DNA of 64,000 nt from Sphagnum magellanicum (lineage: Eukaryota > Streptophyta > Sphagnopsida > Sphagnales > Sphagnaceae). This document shows positions 33,414 to 44,100 of this stretch, piece by piece; the stretch's first letter is position 1; each line of letters begins with the position of its first letter. A model generated the notes under the pieces. That model was not told the origin of the DNA and did no database searches. It worked only from the letters and a program-made list of their open reading frames with translations. Where the stretch lies: assembly GCA_021904315.1 (NCBI GenBank), contig CM038912.1, positions 4,613,061-4,677,060 of the forward strand. Reading direction: 5' to 3'. A program made the translations under genes and the position numbers.

Positions 33414-36400
33414 AATCTCACAGTATTTGGCCTCGGTGATTCTATTGCTGAGGGTTCAATTTGTGCACCAAAAGAGTCATTTCTGCACGGTTGTTACCTG
33501 AGTTAATCTTGTAGTTGTCTCCTACAGACTCCACACTATGGCAAGCAGTGTCTTACAAATTTGTCTCTGTCATAACATGTGTCAGAGACACACTCCAAGC
33601 TCAATGAACTTGTGACAAGGTTTGTAATGTTCTCTCTGATTTCAACTTAGATGTTCAAATTTTCAGTTGTTTTGGTTTTGCTGGAATGCTGGGTTTACTT
33701 ATATAGCAGATCCACCTGCACCCAATACGCAGGCATCTACCAGTGTCTACCACATTCAAAATAGCATGCATGATGTTTTCCCATTACAATCCATCAACAT
33801 GAAATCTTGGACCGTGTACAGTGAGGATCAGTGTGGGAATTTAAGCAGAATGTAGTGCCATGGTGGAAGATGTGAGATTCTACCAACAGAGAAGTAGGGA
33901 CTCAGGCCGCCTTGTATGCAGAGATTTCATGAGAAAGTTACAGTAGATTAAATTCCTCCCAGGCAGTGTTCACTTTGAAGAAGCTCATGAGCAAAGTTGC
34001 AGGCTCACCAAACCAGAAGGTCTGCATGGTTTATTTACAGAGAGACAACCCTAACCAACTGATTACTAGCCTTGGCCATGCCAGCATGACATGAAGCATG
34101 ATTTTGCCATAGCTCGAGCAAATGGTATGTAACTCAATGCATACCTGCCATATTGACAAATCACAAAATTGCATTAGAAGGTACAGCAGAAGGTACTAGA
34201 TCAGAAGATGCATTCATGCAGCGGAAGATGGCAAAAAAAGTTTCTTATTTATTTGCATCTGTGTATGCAAGTCTTATTCAAGTAAGAGTAAGTGCAATAT
34301 CCTGAGGTTTGGTGTCCTATAGATCCACTTCTCTCCTATCGAAGTTTGGTGAATGTACCATGCTACTGCACAAAGCTCAATCAAAATGGCCATTACTGTG
34401 AGGATGAAAATTTTGAGCTGCACCCATCACCCACCAACATCAATCAGCTGCAAATTCATACCCATTCAAACAAAATAGAAGAGCATGAATGTATAGACAT
34501 CCTTTGCCCCATTGATTCTTCAGAAACAAAAGGAGCTTGCGGAAATTTGCTCGCAAATGTTGAAGCATTTTCTTCACCATTTTGTATCTCATCTTGAAGG
34601 TCTATTAGTCTACGCACATCTGCAGCAGTTTGCAAAGGAGGAGCTTTTGAACTACTCCGTTAGTTGAAAGAATGAGTTTTATGTAGTAGCTAGGCAGTTT
34701 GGGTTTTACCTTGAGGGCAGAGAAAAGTGTGAAGAAAAGGCTGCAAAAGTAGATGGTGCATGCGAACCAGCGTTCTGGATCACACATGGTTCTCAGCTGT
34801 TTTGTAGGGCCTAATAGAAACATTGTGCTGTCTCACCCACATCAAGTCAGAAGAATTTTTACAAGTTTGAAAAAACATTTCACAAAATCGTTTGATATGT
34901 TGGGAAACTCTATTGAAGTAGCAAATTCTCTATCCTTGCAAAACCAAGACTTAATGTGTTTCACTTCCAAGCCGAAGTTAGTTCAGGAAACTGAACATTT
35001 CAATGTCTGAGTTCTTGTGATGTAAGAGTCAATCTATACCCAATAATTCACACCAATGAACTAAATTTATTTTGTTTATTCATGTGATATCAGAAACTTG
35101 AAAGCTTCTTGAACTTCTTGAAGAGTTGGAATGAATTTCAGAAGGAAAGCAACTCGAAAACAGTTCTACGAAACCTACAAAACTTTCTTACAGCAATCTT
35201 CTTATTTGTGACAAGAGAGAAAAAAGTTGTGAACTGGATGATTGATCATCCCCACCTTGAAACGGCAAACAAATTTCCAAAGCTGTATGTAACTGCAAAC
35301 TTAGTGGGGAAGATGAGCAGTGTCATGGACTATCCACCATCCACAAACCCGCCATCCCACACCCCAAAAATTAAAATTCAGAACAAAAGAAGAGAGAAAA
35401 GAAAAAACTAGTCAGATTTTGATTGCTTCTCTTCAAATACAAGACAAGTGAATTCATGCAAATGAAAACAACACCCATCATCTCCCACCCCAATTCTCAT
35501 TTGTGAAGAAATTTTAATTTTCAATCAAGCACATATGGCATGGATAAACAAATTCTCCACAACTGATGAAGGGCAATTTTCAGAAGATCTATCCTGGACA
35601 AATACAACATGAAAGATTGTACACCCTAAATTTGTGTTAAAAAATGGGCGTTTCTCTTTAAAGAAGAAATATTGTATGTGTCTCTCTTCCTGCACAGATT
35701 CACAACATTTTCAAATGATCCCAATAATTTAGGTCTGTGAAATTTGATGATTTGTGCCTCTACTGAAGTTCAACAAAGAAGTAGGGCTTGCTACAACTTC
35801 TTACCAAGACTGTCAAGGTTATCCCCAGTCCAAGGAACACTGCAAATGCAATCAATCTCTGCAACCACATGACAATACCAAAGTTAACAATTGTGTTTAC
35901 TCTTTAGGTTAGCAAGTACAATGGGATTGGTTCAATCTATGCAACAACAACAAATACAACAACAAAAGTAGAATTTCTATTGCACTAGTTGATGATATTG
36001 CACTAATTCATTCTTGAGGGAAATCTCAAAGATTTGAAAAGAAGGCAATTATATTGCTTGCTACGAGTGGATACGATTTCTTCTCATCACAACAACAATC
36101 AAAGCACATTGGCCATTTAGCAAAATGCCACATAAACTGACATTGGTTTTCTTGATGATAATGTACTTTGCATGATTCTCATACTTGGTGTCAAAGATTT
36201 AGAAGTCAATGTTCATCAATTCTATGGTTTTGCTATCTTCTCTTGGATTATATCTACCGCCAACAAAAAGGAATTGAAAAATCTTGTTTCTTAAACATCA
36301 CATTTGGGTTCATTAGTTATTTATACATTATTAGTTTAATTTTGTTTTTGCTATGAAGAACATACATTCCTCCTTGACATTTCACAACAATGATTTGTGT

Positions 36401-37255
36401 CCATCATGTTGGTAGTCTCTTCACCTTCTTCTGTGAATCCTCCCATTGCAAGTATCATTCTCGCTTGGTCCATTGAAATTCAGTTCATTTGAAAATGGGT
36501 CAACAACAAAATATTGAAACAACTACAAATCAAAACGATCAAATTGGGCAAGAAGGAATTGTTTTGTAGAGCTTCATGTAGGTGATGAATTCTGTGGTCC
36601 ACTATAGATTGAAATGTTTAGGTACTTGCACTCATGTACACTAATCATGAAACCATTAGCTTAACTGGTTTGGACAAATGGCCACCTTGCAGGTGCTTGT
36701 GGGTTCATTGTTGCCATGTTATATGTTACATGTTACATGTCATGGGTATATGCTATAATCATATGTTATATCTTATAAATATGGAACCGCCTAGTCAAAC
36801 TATTCATTTAAAATTATTATAACCATCCTCTGAATTTTATGAATTCCATGTTTGAAACATAGGGGCTTCATTAGGAGTAATGGGGATAGGAAGCAAAAAA
36901 GAGGGACTTGGAGGAAAGAACTATGGGCAAGTTCTTGAACATGAGACATTATTGTAAAGCTTCATGTGGAATATATTTACTTATGTTTATGAAGATGGTG
37001 GGTGTGTGTATGGCAGTTTGCATATGTCTGTGTACTAGTAGGAAGATTTAGCTTTGTTAGGACCTACCTGCAGACATGTCTTACAATTCTTATGACCTTG
37101 GAACTGTAGACAAAGCTCAACAAAAATATAATAATAACCAATGCAGAAATAAGTTTTGATATTGTGGAAAACCACAACATATTGCTGGTGCCTTTTTTAA
37201 AATGGTCAACATACTGCCAAATCAATCACCATTCCAAGGTTTAAGGATTTGGGGA
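33414..37255. other. Spacer between convergent genes
   Basis: The UBA/PUB gene (plus) and the PPR gene (minus) converge here. The first few hundred bases are probable 3' UTR. Plus-strand frames at 34292-34597 and 35109-35411 are open but have no recognisable motifs. A short hydrophobic minus-strand frame at 35760-35870 is listed separately. Nothing else is supported. Confidence 0.5.
35760..35870 (-). CDS. Possible terminal exon or micro-ORF with one membrane helix
   Basis: The minus strand has a 36-codon frame, from an ATG at 35870 to a TAG ending at 35760, that contains LIAFAVFLGLGITLTVLV, a clear transmembrane-length hydrophobic run, then RSCSKPYFFVELQ. GGTTGCAG within its first codons is a good acceptor, so it could be a last exon. 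On the same strand a sequence with acceptor CTACAG and donor CTGCAG|GTAGGT lies near 37065-37100, but I could not link the two into a recognisable protein. The family is unknown, and chance cannot be excluded. Confidence 0.2.
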   Translation of the reverse strand: MWLQRLIAFAVFLGLGITLTVLVRSCSKPYFFVELQ

Positions 37256-37500
37256 TCAATAATGTCTAGTCTTCGTACTGATGAGCCCAAATGCAATGGC
37301 CAGTTTCTGACCATGTTGATGCAACTGGATCATCTTTCCTTCTTCGTCTACATCATGTAATACAAGTTTTGCATCTGGCACATAACCCAGCATCAATCAT
37401 CTGCCAAGATATCTCTTTAGATGTGCATGGATGTAAGGCATTTGAGGATATCCTTGTTCATTTACTATATTGTTTGTACATCATTATTGACCTCCATATT
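37256..37500 (-). pseudogene. Degenerate DYW-type deaminase region of the PPR gene
   Basis: Directly downstream of the PPR stop codon, another minus-strand frame resumes as EVNNDVQTI and, after stops and shifts, as YPQMPYIHAHLKRYLG, a [22 protein letters not shown] and [13 protein letters not shown], ending at a TGA. In intact DYW domains this region contains an HSE-type zinc and catalytic motif before KLAIAFGL. Here it reads HGQ, so the catalytic Glu is lost, and the CxxC zinc site and terminal DYW are absent. The RNA-editing deaminase is therefore non-functional at this locus. Confidence 0.75.
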
Positions 37501-39259
37501 CTAGGTGCATACCCCTTTCCAACTTTTGGTGTTGAACATTTGCAGGAGGGTTCCACTTGGCTGCAGCTGTATATATGTTTGAGCGCACATATTCTGCACT
37601 GTTTCCAGGATCCAATGCAAGAACTTGTTTTGCAATGACTTCTCCCATCTCCACATTGCCATGACTTCTGCATGCACCAAGCAAGGACATCCACAGAACA
37701 ACATTTGATTCACAGGACGTCATCTTGATAAACTCTTCTGCCTTCTGTAGATGACCAGCACGGCCAAGAAGATCAACAATGCACGTGTAGTGTTGTAAAG
37801 ATGCAGAAACACAAAAAACTGAACCCATGGAATCAAAAAAGTGCAAGCCTTCATCTACTAGACCTGCACGGCTACAAGCTGACAGAAGAACAACAAAAGT
37901 GACATCATTTATCTCTACACCTTCTTTACACATCCACTCAAACTGATCCAGAGCTTCCTTGCCATGGCCATGCAAGGAATATCCACCAAGCATGGCAGTC
38001 CAAGATATCACATCACGTTTGGGCATCTTGTTGAATACTCTTTGTGCATCCTCTATGCTCCCACATTTGGCATACATGTCAATGAGGCTATTACCAACAA
38101 AGACATCAGAGTCATAACCACATTGAACAATCTGTTCATGAACATGCCTGCCCTCTTCAAGTGCCAATACACTGGCACATGCATTAAGCACCCCTATGTA
38201 AGTTACTGCATCTGGCTCAACTCCTTCACATTGCATTTGATGATAAAATCCTAATGCTTTTTGCCCTTCCCCACATTTCACATGGCCTAGAATCATGGCA
38301 GTCCAAGCAACTGAATTGCGTACTGGCATCCTGTTGAACACCCTCCAAGCCTCCTCAAGGCTCCCGCATTTGACATACATGTCCACAAGGCTAGCAGCCA
38401 CAAAGACATCAGACTCACACCTGCTTTCAGTGATCTGTTTATGAACATGCCTACCCTCTTCAAGTGCTACAGCACTGGCACATGCATTCAGGACCCCTAC
38501 ATAAGTGATAGGGTCTGGTCTGACCCCTTCCCGTTGCATTTGTTGATACAATGCTAATGCCTTCTGTCCTTCTCCACATTTCACAAGTCCCGAAATCATG
38601 GCAGTCCATGCTACCACATTGCGAGTGGGCATACTATTAAACACTCTCCATGCCTCCTCTATGCTTCCACATTTGGTGTACATGTTCACAAGGCTGTTAC
38701 CCACAAAGACATCAGACTCAAAACCACTTTCAATGATTTGTTCATGAACTTGCTGGCCCTCTTTAAGTGCCAGTAAACTGGCACATGCATTCAGGACCCC
38801 CACAAATGTGACACAGTTTGGCTTAACACCTTCTTGTTGCATTTGTTGATACAGTGCTAATGCCTTGTGTCCTTCCCCACATTTTGCATATCCCAGAATC
38901 ATGGCAGTCCAAGATACAACATCATGTGCAGACATCTTGTTGAACACTCTCTGTGCCTCCTCTATGGTGCCACATTTGGCATACATGTTCACAAGACAGC
39001 TACCCACAAAGACATCAGACCCATACCCACTTTCAATAATCTGTGAGTGGATGCGTCTACCCTCATCAAGAGCTCGTAAACCAGCACATGCATTGAGCAC
39101 TCGAAGAAAAGTTAACTTGTCAGGGCTTAAGCCTTCTTGTTGCATTTGTTGAAAAAGCTTCATTGCCTTATGATGTTGCCCACCCTTAACAAATTGTGCA
39201 AGCTTTGCATTCCAAGAGAAGATGTCCCTTTGCACAGTCCCCGGAGGCATTGCAGTCAT
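37484..39259 (-). CDS. PLS-class pentatricopeptide repeat protein with truncated E domain
   Basis: An uninterrupted minus-strand frame gives 591 aa from the ATG at 39259. Blocks of about 101 residues repeat five times, each with VVSWTAMI/VVAWTAMI, a KCGEGQKALALYQQMQ segment, VTFVGVLNACAS, ALEEGRHVHEQI, SDVFVGNSLVNMYAKCGSI and EEAWRVFNKMP, the P-L-S triplet pattern of plant PPR proteins. The C terminus enters the E1/E2 motifs (LWMSLLGACRSHGNVEMGE, YVRSNIYTAAAKW) and stops at LEYGGQ. PPR proteins bind organelle RNA one base per repeat; DYW members edit cytidines. With its DYW region broken, this protein could only bind RNA or recruit a deaminase in trans. The start is uncertain: the frame is open upstream to about 39340, and a 5' exon carrying the transit peptide may exist. 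It could also be a recent pseudogene. Confidence 0.85.
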   Translation of the reverse strand: MTAMPPGTVQRDIFSWNAKLAQFVKGGQHHKAMKLFQQMQQEGLSPDKLTFLRVLNACAGLRALDEGRRIHSQIIESGYGSDVFVGSCLVNMYAKCGTIEEAQRVFNKMSAHDVVSWTAMILGYAKCGEGHKALALYQQMQQEGVKPNCVTFVGVLNACASLLALKEGQQVHEQIIESGFESDVFVGNSLVNMYTKCGSIEEAWRVFNSMPTRNVVAWTAMISGLVKCGEGQKALALYQQMQREGVRPDPITYVGVLNACASAVALEEGRHVHKQITESRCESDVFVAASLVDMYVKCGSLEEAWRVFNRMPVRNSVAWTAMILGHVKCGEGQKALGFYHQMQCEGVEPDAVTYIGVLNACASVLALEEGRHVHEQIVQCGYDSDVFVGNSLIDMYAKCGSIEDAQRVFNKMPKRDVISWTAMLGGYSLHGHGKEALDQFEWMCKEGVEINDVTFVVLLSACSRAGLVDEGLHFFDSMGSVFCVSASLQHYTCIVDLLGRAGHLQKAEEFIKMTSCESNVVLWMSLLGACRSHGNVEMGEVIAKQVLALDPGNSAEYVRSNIYTAAAKWNPPANVQHQKLERGMHLEYGGQ

Positions 39260-39873
39260 CTCTGCTGCCACCCATGGTGGGTTTCGTTGGTCCTCAAGCC
39301 AGAGTCCTTCCCATGTCTTTTTATGTTGGAAATCAGGGTACCTTCCATTCGTCTACAATCAGAAATCCCAATCAAGGTGATCAGCCTGCATGTATTTTCC
39401 ACATCCCAGGCATAAATGATCTATCATAAGAACAGAGAAAGCTGCACTGACCTCATCCATCAGCATATATTGCATTTGCTTACCTTCTCTTACCTTCTCA
39501 AGACTACTAAAAATACTATCCCACTAAGTGCAAAGGACCTGAGAAGAATTTCTTCCAAAGTTTAGATGATGGCAGGACCCTAAACCAAGAGAGAGCAACA
39601 AGATTGACACCAACAACAGCTATAGCTCCATTGACATGTAAACTCTGAAAGAATTGATGTTCAATTACCTTTTCTGATCTACAATCCCACCATTGCGAAG
39701 GATCCAAAAAGAACTCCAGCCACAGCTTCTCTCTTTGACCTCCAGGGACTGCAGAAAAACTTCCCTATCAAATCATGTACTTTGATCACATACAAGAAGC
39801 CACGATGATGATGAGGTATTGCATCTTGCATAGATTGCGTCCAATTCTTCGATTTACTGGGAAGATATCACTA

Positions 39874-39890
39874 TAACCCTAAACCCTAAT
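39874..39890 (-). promoter_or_regulatory. Telo-box pair upstream of the PPR gene
   Basis: The plus strand reads AACCCTAAACCCTAA, two abutting telo-boxes, about 620 bp upstream of the PPR ATG. Telo-boxes are frequent in promoters of plant translation and organelle-biogenesis genes. Another half-copy (TTAGGGTT) lies near 40105. A function here is inference. Confidence 0.35.
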
Positions 39891-42108
39891 CACGACAAGA
39901 TTTTTAGGCAAACAAAACACAGTAGACAGAGAGAGGAACAACAATTTAGAAAAGCTTACAATGGCCGTGATCTCTGAGTACCGGCACTGCTTCTATCCGG
40001 CGCGCACAGACACGTAGTAGCAAGCTCCTCCTCTTGGTCGACCTACCTCTTGTACCCCATCCAGTGGTGGAGCTGCTTCTTGTGCTTTTGTGGTGTAGAA
40101 AATTAGGGTTAGATCTTGCACATGGCAGCTGCACTTGCTGCCGCAGCACTGATGGTGATGAAGACATTGTTTCGCAGAAAGCTTGACAATTGCTCTCTCT
40201 TGCTCCTCACAGTCCAAGAGCATCGATCCCAACTAGACCCAAATGCAAATTCCCTCTCGAGCGTCCGAAGTCGACTCAAATGCAATCTCTCTCCAACCAC
40301 CAACTGTGCATTTCTTGGTGGGACAATTCCGGACGGAATGTCATCCTGAGGATTCGTTCGCTTGCAGTTACACTAAAATTGAAGTTGAAAGCCTTTTTTT
40401 AACTGGCGAAATTTTCCCAAAAAACCGATATTAGAAATTGAAAATTCGAAAATTAAGTGATTTTGGAGTTTTTCAATAGCCAAAAGTGAGGGGAGGGGGG
40501 CCCAAAAAAATTTTAATTTCAGATTTCTATAAGTGGTTTCCAGTGTGTAGCCAAAATATAGAAGGATGATTAAAGGTTTGTACTTCATATTTAGGTTTAT
40601 AGCCAGATTTGGCTAAATCTTCCCATGGAGTATTACCATATTTTCTACATCTCCCTATTATGGATGATGGCCACTTTGGCTACAAACAAAAATTCAGAAA
40701 AATGACCCAAAAAAAAGAAAAGTAGGAGTATCTTACCCTAAGGTCAGTTTCGCCATTAAATGATCCTCAAAATAGTGAAATGAAATTTTGCGAAAATTTG
40801 AAGTTGACATGTTGAAAATCATCATAATTATCATAGGCTACACCTCTGAATAATTTCACTACTCATATCACAATAGCATAATAGATTATGCAAAAATATA
40901 TAATTTCAAAATTTTTAAAAAAAAACGAATTCATTTTTTGAAAACAAAAATAATTATTCGTTTTGTCAATGTGGAAATTGACCCTAGGCTATGGTACTTA
41001 TGTAACAACTGGAGTCTCATCAAAACCCTAGCATACAGGCACTGATCCATGATGGTTGTTGAAGTTTGTTCTATTGGGACAGATTCATCATCAATGTCAC
41101 TCCCCTTAGTCAGTGTTAGCTCTGCATCATAGGGATGTGATGCAAATGTATGTGTTCTATAAGAGCGTCTCCAATGGTGCTCAGTATGTGACTCCAGACA
41201 GTAAAATTTATTGCGAAAAAGTCCCTAAATCCCCATCATTTGCACTACTATACAAGTGTTGTTGTTCACTTTTCAAAGCCTGAGCACCTTCATCATCACA
41301 TTTTCATTGCATTCTCTTCTAAACTCATTGTTTTCCTTGCTTGTGACTCATGCAATTGAGATATCTACTCGTCATTTTTTTATTGTCATGGGTGTTTCTT
41401 GTTCCTTTACTTACTCTACCCAACACCTTCAAGCCAGGGCAATGCAACCCCCCTTGATTTCTCACCACACACAAATGTCACCCAATTGTGGCCTCCTCTC
41501 TTCTGTTGGTCTGCTACTTTGATGATTTAAAGACAAAAATGTTTTACCTGGCCCACTTGCATGTGTTTTGTTTGAACACCTTGGAACTTCACCTCCACTC
41601 ATGTTCCTCATTATCTCAAATCAAAGAAGAAGGCCATGTGCGACAAGAACAACTTCTTCCCCAATCATGTCCAAATCCAAGATGGATGGGGGGTTTTCAC
41701 CGAATCTGAAAATGTGGGATAGTGACTGAAGAAACATGAATCTTTCTAGCAACTGAAGCTTCAATCTTTCATTACTTCAGCAGCTTCAGAGTGGGGAGTA
41801 GCAACTGAAGAAGCATCAATCCTTCTATCAGCTGAAGAAGAAGCATCAAACTTTTGTAAATTGGCATGCCTGTAGTACTATTCCTGTTGAGACCTTCAAA
41901 AGCTCTCCACTTTTGTCACTTGGGTCAAAATGAAATTGTCCTCATTGCAACTAATGTACTTCTTCTTTGATAGATCTGAATCACTATTGATTCTTCATCA
42001 CAAATTGCTATTGCCTTCTCAAACAATAGGTCAGCTTTTCTTGTTACACATGATTTTGCAACTCTTGCATTTAACTTTTGACATATATCATCAGAGTGCA
42101 TGATGTTT

Positions 42109-42553
42109 TCATTTCTCATCATGATTTGCCAGAATCCAGGTTTGCAGATCAATTGAGAGCAAGTCAAGAGAAAACTCAGTGCTTGTGGTTGCACATCCAC
42201 AAGGCCTCTTCTTTCTGTTGAATCTTGTGCAATGTCCTCCTTCCTCTTCTCTCAATTTGCCTGGTAGGATATCTTGCCAATTGTTTATAACCCAATCATC
42301 TCTTGAATCATCCCTCTCACGAGAGGTAAGTAGCCTGGTCCTCAATGTTACTCTGTTATCTCTGTGCAAAAACTGAGTTATATAGAACAAAGAACTGATG
42401 CTTCTTTGTCTTCTGACCCACTCCATCCCTGAGATCCAAATGTTTCCCTAGCACTTCTTCAACCGTCTCTTCTGATTTCTTCATTAGATGATGTAACACC
42501 AAACATACATGGGATAGGTTTACCGCCAGGATGTTCTTTCTCTTCTTCCACAA
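42109..42553 (-). pseudogene. Unrecognised coding relic, possibly from a transposon
   Basis: Two overlapping minus-strand frames (42553-42356 and 42426-42109) read on from one another across a frameshift: KKSEETVEEVLGKHLDLRDG followed by RVTLRTRLLTSRERDDSRDD, WVINNWQDILPGKLREEEGG and FNRKKRPCGCATTSTEF. Amino-acid use looks protein-like and the frames carry stops on either side. I do not recognise the family. A decayed transposase or accessory ORF is the simplest guess. Confidence 0.3.
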
Positions 42554-43339
42554 TAACCTTCTTCACACAAATCACCATGTGCAACTCTCATCCAAATCCT
42601 TGCTTTTGTTCCTGAGACACTCTTCTAGGCCTACTTACACAGACTAAGTAACATCACTGGAATGGCAGATGTTTTCTTTTTGCAGCTGAAGACCTTATTC
42701 AGGGGGAACCAGAACTGATAAAGAGCTGCAAGAGACTCTCAGTTACCTCAACCAATGCTACTCTCTGATCTTGCTGGGTGATGGGTGTGTCTGTGAATTG
42801 AAAGCAAAGCAACCAAATGGCAGCCAGCATCCATGCTGTACTGGTAGAATTGGGCAAGTCTGCAGTTCCTCATAAAATGTGGAGCTCCCTCTTGTTTACT
42901 CCCCCTGTTGTTTTCACTCCACACACCCTCAGATCCTACAATCTGTACTCTGCAACAAACAACAACACACAGACATTGGACTTCATCAACTCCTTTTAGT
43001 TTACTGCAACTCTTCATTTGTTGTTTTCCTTCAACTGTTGGCCTGTTTGTTGTCAATAGACATAGCATCTGTGTGAAGAAATGGACCCCATAGATTCTTC
43101 CAGATTGTGCATGTGTTTTTTAGGGTTGCAATAATAATACATCTATAGAACAAGAAGATGATGGAGGTATCTCTCTGCCAGGAACAAGTTCCCAGACGCA
43201 CTCCTCAAAAACTGTCCCAGAAAATGAACCTCAAAACTATTCCTTCCAGATCATTGTGTTCAATAAGGGCTGCAGCAATAATACATCTGTAATAGAACAA
43301 GAAGAGAAGAGAAACACACACAAAAGAGAGTTGCAGATG

Positions 43340-43734
43340 ATGGATGGAGCTTGCTTCTTCTTCTTGGGCTGGCTCGCTGTTGAAAAACCCTAATCATTGT
43401 TCGCTTCTTTTGGGCAGGGATTTGCGGCTTTGTGGTTTCTCTAGAAAAAGAATCATTGAAAGAGCGCATTCAGGTTCCGCCACTTTTCTTTCTTCCGGGG
43501 TTGTTGTGTTCAAGCGGAGTTGCTTTCTGTCTCGGCTTCTTCTTATTCTTCTTGGATCCTTGGAGCGAGCGTACTTGAGCCTCTCTCTCGTCGAGCTCCT
43601 CCTTCACAAAAGCAAAGTAAGTATTACAGGAAAAAACCCTTCAAGTACAGGCGTTGCATGCATACCTGATTCGTCCTTTGTGTGTGCTGGTGTCGAGTTT
43701 CTTCGCTGGGGTTTTGCCTCTTCCACAATCTGCG

Positions 43735-43792
<58 letters not shown>

Positions 43793-44100
43793 CCTACTAC
43801 AGTTTGTAAGTGTAGCGAGGAAATGGTGGAAAGAATGTTGTGTCTGTGAACACCCACCCACCACGTGAAATCCACAATCAGATGCTGTCTGTCTTCAAAG
43901 ATTGAAGTTTTCCTTTGAAAGGGTTTGAGAGATCGCAGCAATCCGATCCTGATGCAAAAAAGGATCACATCATCTTTTCTTCCAGAAGAAAGAACAGAAG
44001 AAATTGCATGCCTTCCACAAACTGTGAAGATTAGGGTTTGATGGTAATGGGAAGCTTTGAAGTTTTGACCAGGTGAGGAAGAAGGAGAAGAAGGAAGATT
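43340..44100 (+). promoter_or_regulatory. Probable 5' leader of the RING-H2 gene
   Basis: This stretch is G/T- and CT-rich, holds the CT array at 43739-43789 and has many candidate splice sites. A long plus-strand frame (43344-43868) crosses the CT array and is low-complexity there, so I do not call it a gene. The coding ATG is at 44101. Confidence 0.4.
43739..43789. repeat. (CT)n microsatellite in the RING gene leader
   Basis: About 25 uninterrupted CT units, roughly 310 bp before the start codon. Its minus strand gives the repeated RERERE peptide, an artefact. Confidence 0.92.

Larger units (their letters stand above)
39260..43330. other. PPR upstream region and intergenic spacer
   Basis: 39260-40130 is probable promoter or leader of the minus-strand PPR gene. 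The remainder to 43330 lacks a supported gene. The plus strand at 41256-41709 has open but motif-less frames. A possible coding relic on the minus strand at 42109-42553 is listed separately. Confidence 0.5.

Noticed and set aside
43344..43968. Plus- and minus-strand ORFs across the CT array, including an RERERE peptide
   Set aside because: Their length comes from the dinucleotide repeat, which stays open in several frames; the flanks have no motif.
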